64,000 nt of DNA from Xiphydria camelus (GCA_963678675.1 OY783194.1:24530278-24594277), one strand, 5' to 3'; positions 33,680-44,440 are shown, counted from the first letter of the stretch. Program-made: numbers and translations. Notes: generated by a model not told the origin, from the sequence alone.

Positions 33680-33786
33680 TAGAGACGAGAAAGACCGTTG
33701 AGAAAGGAAGTTGGCCCCTTGTTACCATGGTAAGTAATGAGAACGAGGGGCCAACTTCACTTGCCAATAAAGCTCGATCTCATCTA
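33680..33786 (-). repeat. Family A hairpin (A2)
   Basis: Flanked by TA. Left TAGAGACGAGAAAGACCGTT, right AAAGCTCGATCTCATCTA. The core GAAGTTGGCCCCTTGTT pairs with AACGAGGGGCCAACTTC. The loop is ACCATGGTAAGTAATGAG. Confidence 0.9.
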
Positions 33787-34057
33787 GATTCTTTACGAGA
33801 ATCGAAGCAGAACGCTGAGCAGCGTCAATATTTCAGTGGACCGAGATGAGACGCGAAAAGGAGCTTTAGTCCATCACTGTGCGTTTCGACGAGCCTCGTT
33901 ACTTTCATTACTCGGCACTCAACACTCCCCTTTCCACTCGACGATTAAATCTCCGTTGAGAAGGTTATTTGTCTAAATATACAGCAGCCCTCCACGCTTT
34001 CTGAACTTTACCAAGACTCGTCACAGGATCGTGCAAACATCTATCATTTATTACAAT
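33787..34057. other. No gene seen
   Basis: Mixed sequence between two hairpins; nothing recognised. Confidence 0.4.
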
Positions 34058-34165
34058 TAGGAGAGTCCGGCGCAAGTTGACACGGGAAGGTGGCCTCTTA
34101 TTCTCATTGGTTTCCATGGTAACAAAGGGCCAACTTTTCGCGTACACTCACCCCAATCTCGCCTA
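34058..34165 (+). repeat. Family A hairpin, complete (A2)
   Basis: A 108-bp palindrome flanked by TA. Left TAGGAGAGTCCGGCGCAAGT, right CACTCACCCCAATCTCGCCTA. The core is AAGGTGGCCTCTTATT against AACAAAGGGCCAACTT. The loop is CTCATTGGTTTCCATGG. Confidence 0.9.
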
Positions 34166-34353
34166 TTTACTCGACGACGTCTCTCGTACTTTTCGGTAAA
34201 ATGTTCTGCCATCAGTTGAGGATATTTTGGTTTCAATTTGTAAAAATTAATCGATATTCCTACGGATAATGATATGTTAATTTATATTCCAAATACTCTT
34301 ATAACGCGATATGCTTCAGTAGAAAAAATCAAAATTTTGTTATTAAATATCTA

Positions 34354-34464
34354 TAGGGTAAAACGGGATGAGTTGGCGAATTATATAATTTATTGGTCGT
34401 TTTTATGGAAAGTAATGGAAGCGAGGGGCCAACTTCATTCGCCAACTCACTCCGTTTTACCCTA
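34354..34464 (-). repeat. Family A hairpin (A1) with replaced left core
   Basis: Outer arms are intact (TAGGGTAAAACGGGATGAGT, right ACTCACTCCGTTTTACCCTA) and flanked by TA. The left core ATGAAGTTGGCCCCTCG is replaced by TTATATAATTTATTGGTCG, while the right core GCGAGGGGCCAACTTC is intact. The hairpin can no longer pair in its centre. Confidence 0.92.
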
Positions 34465-34473
34465 CATTTGTGG

Positions 34474-34570
34474 TTAGAGGAGACCGTTGCAGGGTTACGA
34501 AGGAAGTTGGCCCCTCGTTGCCATGAAAAGTATTGAGAACGAGAGGCCAACTTACCCCGGTCTCCTCTAA
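34474..34570 (-). repeat. Family A hairpin (A2), right arm with internal deletion
   Basis: Left TAGAGGAGACCGTTGCAGGG, then TTACGAAGGAAGTTGGCCCC. The right arm goes from GAGAGGCCAACTT directly to ACCCCGGTCTCCTCTA, missing about eleven bases. Flanked by TA, and 9 bp from the preceding A1 copy. Confidence 0.9.
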
Positions 34571-35480
34571 ATTATTTCTAATTAAACAAACCGTGGAATA
34601 TTCCACTCACAGCTACGTTATACTCAAGCAACAGCTGAAATTTCAGCGTTTCGAAAGTCGTTCGACGAACTCGACAAATAATCGAGTACCGAGAAGAAGC
34701 AAACGCGAAAGAACTTTGAAACACTCGACCGAATGGAATATTAAATAGACCGAAAAGAGCGGGCTGCCGCCTCGTCGTTGTCGGTATCGCTAATACTCGC
34801 GAATGTTTATTTATGCATTAACGTCCTTGAAAGAGTGGAGGATGGAGCCCGGCAAATAAAACAACTCCACCCATTGGATTGCTCGCATTCCTCGCGTATC
34901 GTTACTGGTATATACACACCAGGAGGAGGGGGAGTCCACTCGTCGAACACTCTCACTCAACGCGGCACGTTTCTAGACCATCTTTTTCTTCATCAAATAT
35001 AGTTCTCGTACAGCACAGTGGGGTGAATTCAACGATCTCATTCTGCGTTAGAAATTTCTTACAACGATTTTTTTCTGATAATTTTCTAGAGAATGCAACG
35101 CGCTTTCACTTGTTTATTGACAATATTATTTGTTGTAAACTTGAGGAACGTGAATTGCACCGTTAGAGTGAAACCGAATGGCTCGTAGAGAAACTCGCTA
35201 TTGTGATAAATACTTGAGACGAATTAGCTCAACATACCGATCTATCATTTTCAGTAATATTCCCTACACAGAACGTACATTGACAGATATAAACTGAGCT
35301 ATGGATAAACTTTAGAGCTAGAGCCTAATGATAAGATTGAATCGACACTAATTAATTACCAATATCCGAAGTACACAATTGTATAATCCATTTGGCTTAC
35401 ACTCGTCATATTTCAATGTCGACCCAATTCTGCGGATAATCGATACAATAATTACGCATTCAGTCGATACTGGACTAACG
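34571..35480. other. No gene seen
   Basis: Mixed sequence with short frames at 34533-35166 and no recognisable family. Nothing else was recognised. Confidence 0.4.
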
Positions 35481-35590
35481 TAGGAGAAATAAGGGCAAAC
35501 TGATACATGTGAAGTTGGCCCCCCATTTCCGTTACTTTTCATGGCAGCGAGGGGCAAACTTCAAAATTCCACTCGCCCTGAACTCTCCTC
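35481..35590 (+). repeat. Family A hairpin (A2)
   Basis: Left TAGGAGAAATAAGGGCAAAC, right ACTCGCCCTGAACTCTCCTC. The core GAAGTTGGCCCCCCATT pairs with AGCGAGGGGCAAACTTC. The loop is CCGTTACTTTTCATGG. Confidence 0.88.
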
Positions 35591-36044
35591 ACTCTGACGA
35601 CAATTAACGATTTTCGGTTACTAATATAATATAACCAGTGCTAAACAATTCGTCCAATGAAAGAAAGCTTTATCCGTGTGTTTTCTCGGTATCGAGAAAC
35701 AAAGGATTGAAAAGAAATAAAAAGTGGCGGGGCTAGTAAAATATAATATAATAATAGAAAGAAAAAAAGTACCCAAAAAAAAGTCGTCTAACGACCATTG
35801 AGACGTCCTCCATAAATATTTTCTGGCGACGAAGAAGAAATCAAAATGATCCGCGAAGGAGAAGCGATTAATCGAGACTCGGCACGCGAGAAAATCAACT
35901 CGACGCGTTTCAACCATCGCGCTATCGGTTAGCCGTAGCTCGCGGCATTTCGATGGCAAAATAGCGTCGAGATAAAAGCGAGAAACACAACGGAGAAAGC
36001 CGCGTCGTCCGACGCTGCGCGTTCGTCGAAAATTCCGAGGTAAA
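35591..36044. other. No gene seen
   Basis: Mixed sequence. A minus-strand frame (35621-35959) has no recognisable domain. Confidence 0.35.
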
Positions 36045-36715
36045 GACGTGGCCGAGCGAACGTTTTCTCGGACAAAGAGGATGAAGCGCGTCGGGTGGCA
36101 ACAAAGTGGAACGCGAAGTCCAGAGAAAAACGTTCACCGTGGTAAAAAGTGGTCGGTGAGGCTGCACTGTATCACCGAATGAATCGGACGGGAGGAAAGG
36201 AACGCAATTACGAACAAACCGCGTCCCGATCCCGGATGAATTCAGTGGAACGCGTCTGCGGCGTACGCTGCGGCTACGCTAGAGCGCGCCACGGGTACGC
36301 CGCCATATTGGATCTCTCCCGCTTACGACACGTTTATAGAAGTCCCCTGCAGTACGTACCAATCGCGTAAAGACAGGGGCCAACCTGGAACAGCCCACGA
36401 TTTCAAATTAGCTGCAATTACGCTACTTTCACGAACAATCGGAGAAAGAGACTGAGAAAATAAAGAAAGTCATCGGTCGATAGGGTAAAACGGGATGATT
36501 GGGCGAATGAAGTTGACCCCTCGTTTCCATTACTTTCCATAGAAATGAGGGGCCAACTTCATTCACCAAATCACCCCGTTTTATCATATAATTCCTTTCC
36601 CCGACAGCCAGAAGCTCGCACACCCGACGAACCCTCGGGCAAAGAAGATAAAGAGCCTCGGAAAGGAGCAAAATAGAACGCGAAGTCCGAAGAAAGACGT
36701 CCTTCGTAAAAACGA
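36045..36715. repeat. Diverged duplication flanking a hairpin (36045-36150 and 36618-36715)
   Basis: GGACAAAGAGGATGAAGCGC, then GTGGAACGCGAAGTCCAGAG in the first copy matches GGGCAAAGAAGATAAAGAGC, then ATAGAACGCGAAGTCCGAAG in the second. Minus-strand translations of both share the frame and several residues, so the copied segment could once have been coding; I recognise no family. Confidence 0.6.
36481..36588 (+). repeat. Family A hairpin, complete (A1)
   Basis: Left TAGGGTAAAACGGGATGATT, right AAATCACCCCGTTTTATCATA. The core AAGTTGACCCCTCGTTTCC pairs with GAAATGAGGGGCCAACTT. The loop is CATTACTTTCCATA. Confidence 0.95.
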
Positions 36716-37458
36716 TATAAAAAAAAGAGCTACCACCCAAAGGAGTCGAGAACGATGGAAAAGGAATACGAACGACTGGGGTTTCGAACCCAGCCTCACC
36801 CCGAACGGATTTTTCACGCAACACACCCATAACTTCCATCAACACAGACGAATAGAGGAGGAAGATACACTGCAGATGGAGTTTGCGTCGCAGGAGAGAT
36901 GAAAATATTAAGCGTTTGTCTGCGCGAGTCTTCTCGTCGTCTCTCCATGCGGATATACTCCAGGGACATCCTTCCTTCCTATTGGATATATCCGTGTTCT
37001 TCCGTCTACAAGAAGACGTCGTCGCCCTGAGTTCGGTGATTGTAACCTTCTGTAGCTTCTGTGGCTAAAGGTGATTGAAGTGTCAGGCGAGAAAAGGTAG
37101 AAATGCAGGAAGTATAGAAGAGAGCATCTCTCGTTGACGAAGAAAAAGGGATGGAGATTGTAGCCGAACTGATGTCATCACGGGGAGTGGGTTACGCGGT
37201 AAAAAAATTCTACATTTTTTTTCGTAACATATCAAAAATCTCGTTGAGAAAAATTAATCACCAATCAATTTATAAACTTTTAGCCTACATCGATATAAGA
37301 CTTTGGTACAGATAAAAGTGTAATCTTCAAAAAAGTATTGTACAAATATAAGCCAAAAGCTCATAGATAAAGAGATACTAGTGATCGAAGTTTCTTTCCC
37401 CCCCCCCTGGCGAGTAAGTATTATATTATAATATTCCCCTAAATTTTTAAAAGTGGTG
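36716..37458. other. No gene seen
   Basis: Mixed sequence. The minus strand at 36776-36796 forms a tRNA T-arm-like hairpin (CTGGG, loop TTCGAAA, CCCAG), but no acceptor or D arm can be fitted. A run of C lies near 37400. No gene seen. Confidence 0.4.
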
Positions 37459-37564
37459 TAGGAAAATGGGGTGATTTGACGCAGAAAGTTGACCCCTCGT
37501 TCCCACGGAAAGTAATAAAACCGAGGTGCCAAATTCCTGCGCCAACTCAGCACGTTTTACCCTA
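37459..37564 (-). repeat. Family A hairpin (A1-like, diverged)
   Basis: Left TAGGAAAATGGGGTGATTTG, right CAACTCAGCACGTTTTACCCTA, flanked by TA. Core mismatches are AAAGTTGACCCCTCGTT against ACCGAGGTGCCAAATTC. The inner arm ACGCAGAAAG pairs with TTCCTGCGC. Confidence 0.88.
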
Positions 37565-38177
37565 CCCCTATACCTTATATAACATTTTCTGCGCAATAAT
37601 TGTAATCGGTCTACTGCTTCAAACAATTGCACGTTTTTGATTCCCACAAACGATTATTTTTTACACTATACGATACGTGAGAAATTTCGTCCGAGTAAAG
37701 CTCTACGTTACTCGCCACGAGTCGGACAGGCAGTCGCTTGACCTGGAACCGCGCGTTTTAAAGATACGTATATACGACGTAGGACGCATCTCGACGGAGT
37801 TCTTCCGAGCGCCGAGGCTGCAGCGTAGAGCGTGAGGTCACCGTTGCGTAACGGCCCGTTAAACGCACTCGTGACTCACAAGGAACCCGATTGTGGCGCA
37901 ATATATCTATATATACGGAAATGTTCGAGCTGCACCACGCGCGAAGAAATTCGGGCGGAGAGATTCGCGGAAGAGACGCGTCCCCGACGCCGCCGGCCTC
38001 TCGGCCCGTGAGAAAACAGGCTCTCGGGTCGCAGGTGGTGTCGTGCGTGGGACGCCTGAGGTAAACAAAGACACGGAGTAGGAGAGAAAGCTCTATATTC
38101 CGGAATGCTATTCGTAGGTATTTGTAGAACTGTAAGTGTGGCAAGATCTTATTTGCAATGTGGATGCTTCGTACAAG
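37565..38177. other. Mixed then CpG-rich block (37690-38080), no gene seen
   Basis: The CpG-rich part has frames on both strands (37758-38144 minus, 37893-38081 plus) without a family. Confidence 0.35.
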
Positions 38178-38280
38178 AGAGGCCGGGAAAAGTGGATACG
38201 AGAAGTTGGCCCCTCGTTCTCATTACTTCATATTACGACGAGGGGCCAACTTCCTTTGTTTACGTGCCTCGGATTCCCCT
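38178..38280 (+). repeat. Family A hairpin (A2), first of a pair
   Basis: Left AGAGGCCGGGAAAAGTGGAT, right TTTACGTGCCTCGGATTCCCC. The core GAAGTTGGCCCCTCGTTCTC pairs with ACGACGAGGGGCCAACTTC. The loop is CATTACTTCATATTA. Followed by the same spacer as in the 3439-3936 array. Confidence 0.9.
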
Positions 38281-38313
38281 ACTTTTTTATCGCGATAACT
38301 TTTTAATTTGAAT
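38281..38313. repeat. Conserved inter-hairpin spacer
   Basis: ACTTTTTTATCGCGATAACT then TTTTAATTTGAATA matches the three spacers in 3547-3852 (for example CGATAACTTTTTTAATG). Homologous spacers at two loci 34 kb apart mean the hairpins were copied together with the spacer. Confidence 0.85.
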
Positions 38314-38420
38314 ACGAAGGATCGGGACAATATAACTTACGAAGGTGGCCCCTCATTGTCATTAGTTTCCATGGCAACGAGGGGCCAACTTCACATGTAA
38401 ACGTGGCCCGACCTCTTTTA
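38314..38420 (+). repeat. Family A hairpin (A2), second of a pair
   Basis: Left ACGAAGGATCGGGACAATAT, right TAAACGTGGCCCGACCTCTTT. The core GAAGGTGGCCCCTCATT pairs with AACGAGGGGCCAACTTC. The loop is GTCATTAGTTTCCATGG. Confidence 0.9.
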
Positions 38421-38479
38421 CTATTAGGAAAGAAAATTTTAACTATTTCGCGACAGGAAAATGTGAATAACGTAAGAAT

Positions 38480-38753
38480 GTTCCTCAAAGGAGCGTCAAA
38501 AAGTTGAAAATAGATTTTATGATTGGTAATATACATCGTCTGGAAATAATTTTTTCTGTTTCACAGAAGCAAATTTTGTATCCAGTTGTATGAGAAATCA
38601 TAGATATCGTCAGTTTCCATTCATTTTCTAACATTTTTCATTTTTCGTACAGCTGGATATAAAATTTCGTTATGTAAAACAGAAAAAATTATTTCTGAAC
38701 GATGTATATTATCAATCATAAACTGGGTGCTTAACTTTTTGCTTCGGGATGTA
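38480..38753. mobile_element. Long foldback element, about 110-bp arms
   Basis: The left arm (AAAAGTTGAAAATAGATTTT, then TGGTAATATACATCGT, then AAATAATTTTTTCTGTTT, then TTTTGTATCCAG) is the reverse complement of the right arm ending ACTTTTTGCTTCGGGATGTAC. The loop is about 45 bp. Non-coding. It starts 60 bp after a family A pair but shares no sequence with it. Confidence 0.85.
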
Positions 38754-39695
38754 CTTAATGACGATGCTAGAAAAAAAATTGAAATTTTTCAGTCAAAATT
38801 GTAGATCAAGGACGATTTCGAAAGGAAAAATCCTTTTTTGACCAACGAAATTGAAAAAAACTGAACGGCGTTATTTTTTACCCTACTTTTTCATAGCCCG
38901 TACGGTTAAACATTTTTTAGTTTCACCTTAGCCTCCCCTTAAAAGCTAAAAATATTGTTACTCTTATTTACTGTGTGCTTCGTACATCTATATATGAAAT
39001 GCGTGCAAAATATCGGTTAAACATTGGAACCATTTTACGCATCCAACATTGCAAATGTATAACAGAAACAATAGTATTTCCGTGCAAGTAAATATTTATT
39101 TCCCTAAAGAAGACCAAACTCTAAGCAAGAGAACAATCTTTTGATATGAGTAAAACTTTCCTCCGTCAAAACGCTCGAAATTAACTGCGAAACATTACGA
39201 GACGCCCATTCTGTGAATTACAACTTTCATCCATTGTTACAAGATGGCGGTTGTTGCTAGACGAAATATTTCGAGAGTAGTATTAGCCGCATATATACGT
39301 GTACTATTATATATACGATCAAAGACCAATGCAAGGCTACGAGCGTATATCTATGCGTTGCAAACTTTCCCGTACGCGTTGTGAGTAAAAACTTTTTATT
39401 CCCGAGCCATCAGACTCGAAGCGCTCGGGGGCGCACACATCCGTATGCATCTACCCTATCGCGTGCGCGCGCGCTCGGCGAGGAACAATAACGCTGTCCC
39501 GTCGAGTGCTCGCACTCGAAACGACGTTTCTAGACAGGTACGAGACAATCTTGAGAACATGCGGATAAATTACCGTGTGTACTCATCGGTCAATCTTTTT
39601 GTAGCGGTTAATGAGTATTTTCAAAAGGCCCGTTCTCGATAATTCTCACAGCAGGTTTATCAGATTGTATCATTTTCATCTAGTTCGAAATTATG
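38754..39695. other. No gene seen
   Basis: AT-rich sequence with a GC-richer patch at 39410-39540. No recognisable features. Confidence 0.4.
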
Positions 39696-39800
39696 CGAGG
39701 GAAATCGGAGTGAGTTTAGATGAGAAGTTGGCCCCTCGTTTCCATTATTTACTACGGTAACGAGGGGCCAACTTCCTTTTGCAACGTGCACTGTTGCGTG
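39696..39800 (+). repeat. Family A hairpin (A2), decayed right outer arm
   Basis: Left CGAGGGAAATCGGAGTGAGT, then TGAGAAGTTGGCCCCTCGTT. The right core AACGAGGGGCCAACTTC is intact, but the outer right arm (GCAACGTGCACTGTTGCGTG) pairs poorly. The loop is CCATTATTTACTACGG. Confidence 0.85.
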
Positions 39801-40616
39801 TTATAGGTACGTTAACTTTTTTGGGGGGTTTTATATTATTAATTTCAACGATAATAACACACATTTTTACCAAGTGGAATATTAGAATATAATATTTTTG
39901 TGACACAAATTTTTTTCTTTTTATATAATTCTAGAGATATAATTCATATCGTCATTATTTCGAAATTATTCAAGTAAACGCTAGTTAAATTTCATTACAA
40001 AGTGCAAATAAAAGCTTCTTCAAATGCGCTAAGCCAGACTAGGATCTGAAACTATTTTTTTGGGAAAAGTACTTTTTCGACATTTATTTTGAAAGCATAA
40101 AGTGCATCTTTTTCAGACATCCTAGCACCACCAAGTCGAACTGATCCCATTGAGTGCGGTTTCACCTCGATGACAACAACGCCGAGCATTAATTCAGAAG
40201 AGTGTAAAAAAGGAAGGACGTGTCTAGCGTAAGGATGTCGCGCGATAATTTCCCCGGTGTCTTTACTCGCTCGAAAGTAAAACAGAGCGAGACGCTGTCA
40301 ATTAAAATCGCGGTTCGGTCTGTCTCATTCTTGAGAGCCAGCGCGCGCCTCGTCAACTACGAGTATTATACGCGGGTGATCTCGGCCCGTGACGGTGCCC
40401 ATCGAAGCACGACAACGTGAAAGGTGCAGGAGGAACCCGAGAGGATGCCTTGTAACCCAGTAGCCTTGTTCGGGGCGACAATTAAGCGGCCATTGTTACA
40501 CTGTATTAACCAAGACTTGCTCGCACGACATGCTGCGCGCTACACTTATCAATGTCAGTTTCATTGATACGGTGACTGTCCGATAAAGGAATGAAAGAAA
40601 GATTTTACGTGGTTGA
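39801..40616. other. No gene seen
   Basis: AT-rich sequence, then a CpG-richer patch near 40220-40500. A frame at 40220-40420 has no family and no supporting context. Confidence 0.35.
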
Positions 40617-40714
40617 CCTCTCTCAAAATAAGTTTATAAGCGAAGTTGGCCTCTCGATCCAATCACTTTCAATGGCAACGAGGGGCCAACTCATTACATT
40701 AACTTATAATTCTC
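40617..40714 (+). repeat. Family A hairpin (A2), diverged
   Basis: The core CGAAGTTGGCCTCTCGATCC pairs with CAACGAGGGGCCAACT. The outer arms (AATAAGTTTATAAG and TTAACTTATAATTC) pair weakly. The loop is AATCACTTTCAATGG. Confidence 0.82.
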
Positions 40715-40789
40715 TTCTTTATTTCTAGTTATTTTCAATACGTTTTTGATTAAACTAACAATGATGTGCATCACGAATATAGAAATAAG

Positions 40790-40902
40790 ATAATCAAAAG
40801 TCACTTACAGCAAGAGGATGCGCGAAGTTGGCCCCTTATTGCTATGAAAAGTAATGGAAGCGAGGGGCCAACATCACTTGTTATCTTACTTCGATCTCCC
40901 TC
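40790..40902 (-). repeat. Family A hairpin (A2), diverged
   Basis: The core GCGAAGTTGGCCCCTTATT pairs with AGCGAGGGGCCAACATC. The right outer arm TTATCTTACTTCGATCTCCC is recognisable; the left partner is mostly lost. The loop is CTATGAAAAGTAATGG. Confidence 0.82.
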
Positions 40903-41742
40903 TGTAGTTAAATTTAGAATATTTTACGACCGTGTCCATGTCCACAGCTGCAATATTTTTCCCGCGAACATTTCCAGAACTTCCGTAATTGCGTAAAAGG
41001 ATTAGCCTACATTCGCCGTAGATCGATAAACTTTTCGTCCCATTTCGCATTCATGGAAAATGAACCTCCGAAACCAATCTACCGTGATAACGTCTCCTAC
41101 GCCCTTTTGTTCCCCTCCTAATTTGACCCGCGTTTACATTTCACTGCGAAATGTCAAAATCTATTTCCGGTTCCCGAATTAAAGTTTCATGAAATTGGAA
41201 ACGTGGAAATTAGGTACTACCCGATCGCGCGACAATGGGATTCCCTGAATTATTCGACGCGATGTGAGGGAGAAAGTGTCTCTCATCTATTTTCAGCTCG
41301 ATTTCGATCTTTTTGTAGAATGAGCGTGTGAAGTTGATCGGATCGATATATTCGACGAAGCATGTGTATGCGTATGCATGTGTGTGTATATAAGTCATTC
41401 CAAGGGACAACTTTTTCTCCATGTGCTTTACAAAGAGATACATTAAATTATCTCTCTCAAAGTTCGTTAATTAAGAGAAGCTGCAATTGAATCAAAGAAC
41501 CATGATACTACCGTACAAAAAGGGTAAGTGAAATTTCAAAACGAGTACAAAAGTATGTTTTAAAATAATCGAGATAAAATATTTAACAGAAAAGAACATT
41601 TTTTTTTATTCTAAAAAAGAACTGATATCGTACTTTTTTATTTTTCTAAAATTTCAGTATCTTGACCATTATAAAGCATATTTTCATTCGCGTTTTTAAA
41701 TGTCAGTTACACCCCCTTTGTATTTATCATAGCAGAGTATAA
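40903..41742. other. No gene seen
   Basis: AT-rich sequence with a TGTGTGTATATA microsatellite-like patch near 41365-41392. No gene seen. Confidence 0.4.
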
Positions 41743-41964
41743 TATGATAAAACTAGGATAGACGCCCCAGTTTCTGTTTAATTTTGAACGCAATTATCTC
41801 GAAATGCAGTGGAGATATGAGAACAATGTAAAAGAGCATTTTTGTAGTAAAAATATAGATGATTACTTTTCATTTGAACTTTTCTTCGATATCTGCATTC
41901 CTTTTTGAGGTAATCGACTCTGAACTCGCTTTTCAACTAGGCCGTCTATACCACTTTTATCCTA
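41743..41964. repeat. Family B palindrome, complete
   Basis: About 222 bp. Left ACTAGGATAGACGCCCCAGT, then TTTTGAACGCAATTATCTCG. Right GAGGTAATCGACTCTGAACT, then TTTTCAACTAGGCCGTCTAT and ATCCTAA. The arms of about 90 bp pair with mismatches; the middle is AT-rich. Copies lie at 52276-52491, 57405-57600 and 2847-2974. Non-coding. Confidence 0.85.
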
Positions 41965-42296
41965 AACATCGACCCAAATATTTTTGTCAGAAGACCATCC
42001 TACATGTTATACATATATAGGTACAATATTATTTCATGCTGCATAAACTCGCGGGACTTTAGTCAACCGCCGGACTATCGCGACTGATCGTAGTCCGGCA
42101 CATCCTGGCACTACCTACGCCCGGGAGACTCACGCTTCCGTGTAATCGCATCAAATGACTTTCGCCGAGCCTCAAGGGCCGTTGACTCCGCCGTAGCCGC
42201 AGCGCCACGAGTCTCTCGGTTCGTTTCGTCTATATCCCTGCGTCTCGACACTTCGTTGCGTCGAATATCACGAGCGAGTTTATATAATATTAGCCT
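41965..42296. other. No gene seen
   Basis: Mixed, CpG-richer near 42060-42270. A minus-strand frame (42111-42377) runs out of the next hairpin and is not credible. Confidence 0.35.
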
Positions 42297-42402
42297 GCTT
42301 AAAACCGAGGCAAGTTGATAGAGGAAGTTGGCCCCTCGTTTCCATTGCTTTACACGGCGACGAGGGGCCAACTTCATTCTTTAACTTGGCCTTTCGTTCT
42401 CC
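42297..42402 (+). repeat. Family A hairpin (A2)
   Basis: Left AAAACCGAGGCAAGTTGATA, right TTTAACTTGGCCTTTCGTTC. Perfect core GAAGTTGGCCCCTCGTTTCC with CGACGAGGGGCCAACTTC. The loop is CATTGCTTTACACGG. Confidence 0.9.
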
Positions 42403-44332
42403 GAATTGTTTCTTTCGTGGAGAATTGACAACGTATAAGAACGCCGGAAAGAACTGCGGCCTGATTGAAATTGGTTGTCTCGCTCTAGTAGTTTATATGG
42501 ATAGGTACCTGCTGGCTGCCTACTCGGCGGCGCTTCTTCTCGGAAGAAAATGAGAAAGAAGTGGTTTCTCTGTGTCAGGGGAGCAGCGTGCAGGGTTTTT
42601 TCGAGAATCCAAGCACCTGTATAGCGGATATTCGTATCGTATAGTGTAAGTTGTTTGTCATTCTCGATCGATTCGCAGTTGACTTGCGACCGCATCTTTA
42701 CGCTTCATCGCGTCGAACAATTGAACACGGTACCATGTGTCAACGGGTAGATATTTTCTCGAGCTCTTTTAACACTACGAAATACATTTTGCGCGATGTT
42801 TTCCTCGGGGAAATTTGTAAGAACGAACGAAAAGCGGAAATAAAATGATAACGAGAATTGAACTAGTTTTTTTTAATCTCATAACGTATTATATTTTTTA
42901 AATGTGATATTGAATGATAAACATTTGCATATATAATTAAAAGAAAATTTAATTCAAGTAGATGCAACTATATTTTTGTAAGAATCTAAATAAATATTAA
43001 TGAAAATTCATTAATAAAATGAATACTTACTGAAATTAGACTAGCATTCATTCGAATCGAATATGTATTTAATAAATAATTTATGAACATATGATTACTT
43101 GAAGCAAAATCGCGAAAAATGCATCTACGCGAACTTTAATGGTGCTTATTTCTGTATTCCTTTTATATCACTTGAATAAAAAATAAAATTTTATTCTTTA
43201 ACTTTACGTGACGTTTGAAAGAAATGTCGAGCTTTTGACCTCGAGTTTAGACGATACTGCGTTTATCGCCGCCACAATGCCAACGACCCTGCAGCATGAA
43301 ACAGACAGGAAGATGCTTATAATTCTATAACAGTCGAGGACAATCACATCTAGAGGGAAATGCAGCAATTTCGAGCTCCTCCTCTCTCGCGCTTAAATAT
43401 ATGTATATTATATAATATACATCCATGTGTCTACATAATACCTACATATATAATATATTTATACGCACTTGTAGGTATATTCTATTATGATTCTTAGCAG
43501 ATATCCTTCCCCAAAAATGAAAATCCATAATAAAGTAAACATCTTCATGAATAATCGAACGTTAAATATAAAATTACGAAAGATCTAGAAATTTATACTA
43601 TTAATAAGAAAGAAAAGTTAATAAATATAAAGCGACAAGAATAAAAAATTCAACCTCCTGATAACAAAATTAAAATGTCGTTAAATAACGAATATCAATT
43701 GACTATCATCGGAAAAGAAAATCAATTGTATTTAAATATTTAATTTTATGTAAATCCAGTTGAAAGGCGTTAATACGAACAATTAAATTCAGTTTTGAAA
43801 AAGGTAAATTTCTGGAAATCTGGTTTCACTCTGAAATAGAATTTATATTACTAGAGACGACTCTAGAGAGAGAGAGAGAGACGTCTGGTGTAGATATAAA
43901 ATTATATGTAATGGTATTTAACAATTATATAGAGTACGCGTAGCAAAAGTGTCGGGAATTACTTCCATATATCTGTGTACATAAGTAGAGCATTATATTA
44001 TTTCATCCGGGCTTGCGGTACGGATACCTCGTTAAGCTCTCATTAACGGAGGGATTTCTGTCTCGGTGGTAGAGGCAAGGTACCTATCCGCTTTCCTCCC
44101 TCTTCACTCTGCGATTTTACGGTAGAATAAGCAGGATAATCTCACCATCTAACTTTTCACCTAAAGCGCGAGATGTCGCTGCGGTATAATTTCGCAGCGA
44201 ATACAAATCCTTGATAAAAGTGAATAGGATGAGGGGTACGATTGTCGCTCGTAGGTCGATGTTGTAGGTGAAAAAATAAAGCCACTCTGAATGGCTACTA
44301 GCGTAACCGTTGTCGTAGCATAAATCGTTTAT
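42403..44332. other. AT-rich, no gene seen
   Basis: A long AT-rich stretch with (GA)n at 43867-43881 and TATATA runs near 43395-43480. Short frames at 42381-42848 have no family. No repeat family was recognised. Confidence 0.45.
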
Positions 44333-44440
44333 GGAAAATCGGACGAGTTGAAAAAGTGGAGGAAGTTGGCCCCTCGTTGCCATGAAGAGCAATGAGAACG
44401 AGGGGCCAACTTCAATTGTCAACTTGCTTTATTTTCCCTT
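44333..44440 (-). repeat. Family A hairpin (A2), diverged
   Basis: Perfect core GAAGTTGGCCCCTCGTTGCC with GAACGAGGGGCCAACTTC. Outer arms (GGAAAATCGGACGAGTTG and CAACTTGCTTTATTTTCCC) pair with mismatches. The loop is ATGAAGAGCAATGAG. Confidence 0.88.

Noticed and set aside
36376..36390. AGGGGCCAACCTGG as a further family A half copy
   Set aside because: Only about 12 bases match and no second arm or loop is visible.
36776..36796. tRNA T-arm-like hairpin on the minus strand (CTGGG TTCGAAA CCCAG)
   Set aside because: No matching acceptor stem, D arm or anticodon arm could be placed at the right distances.
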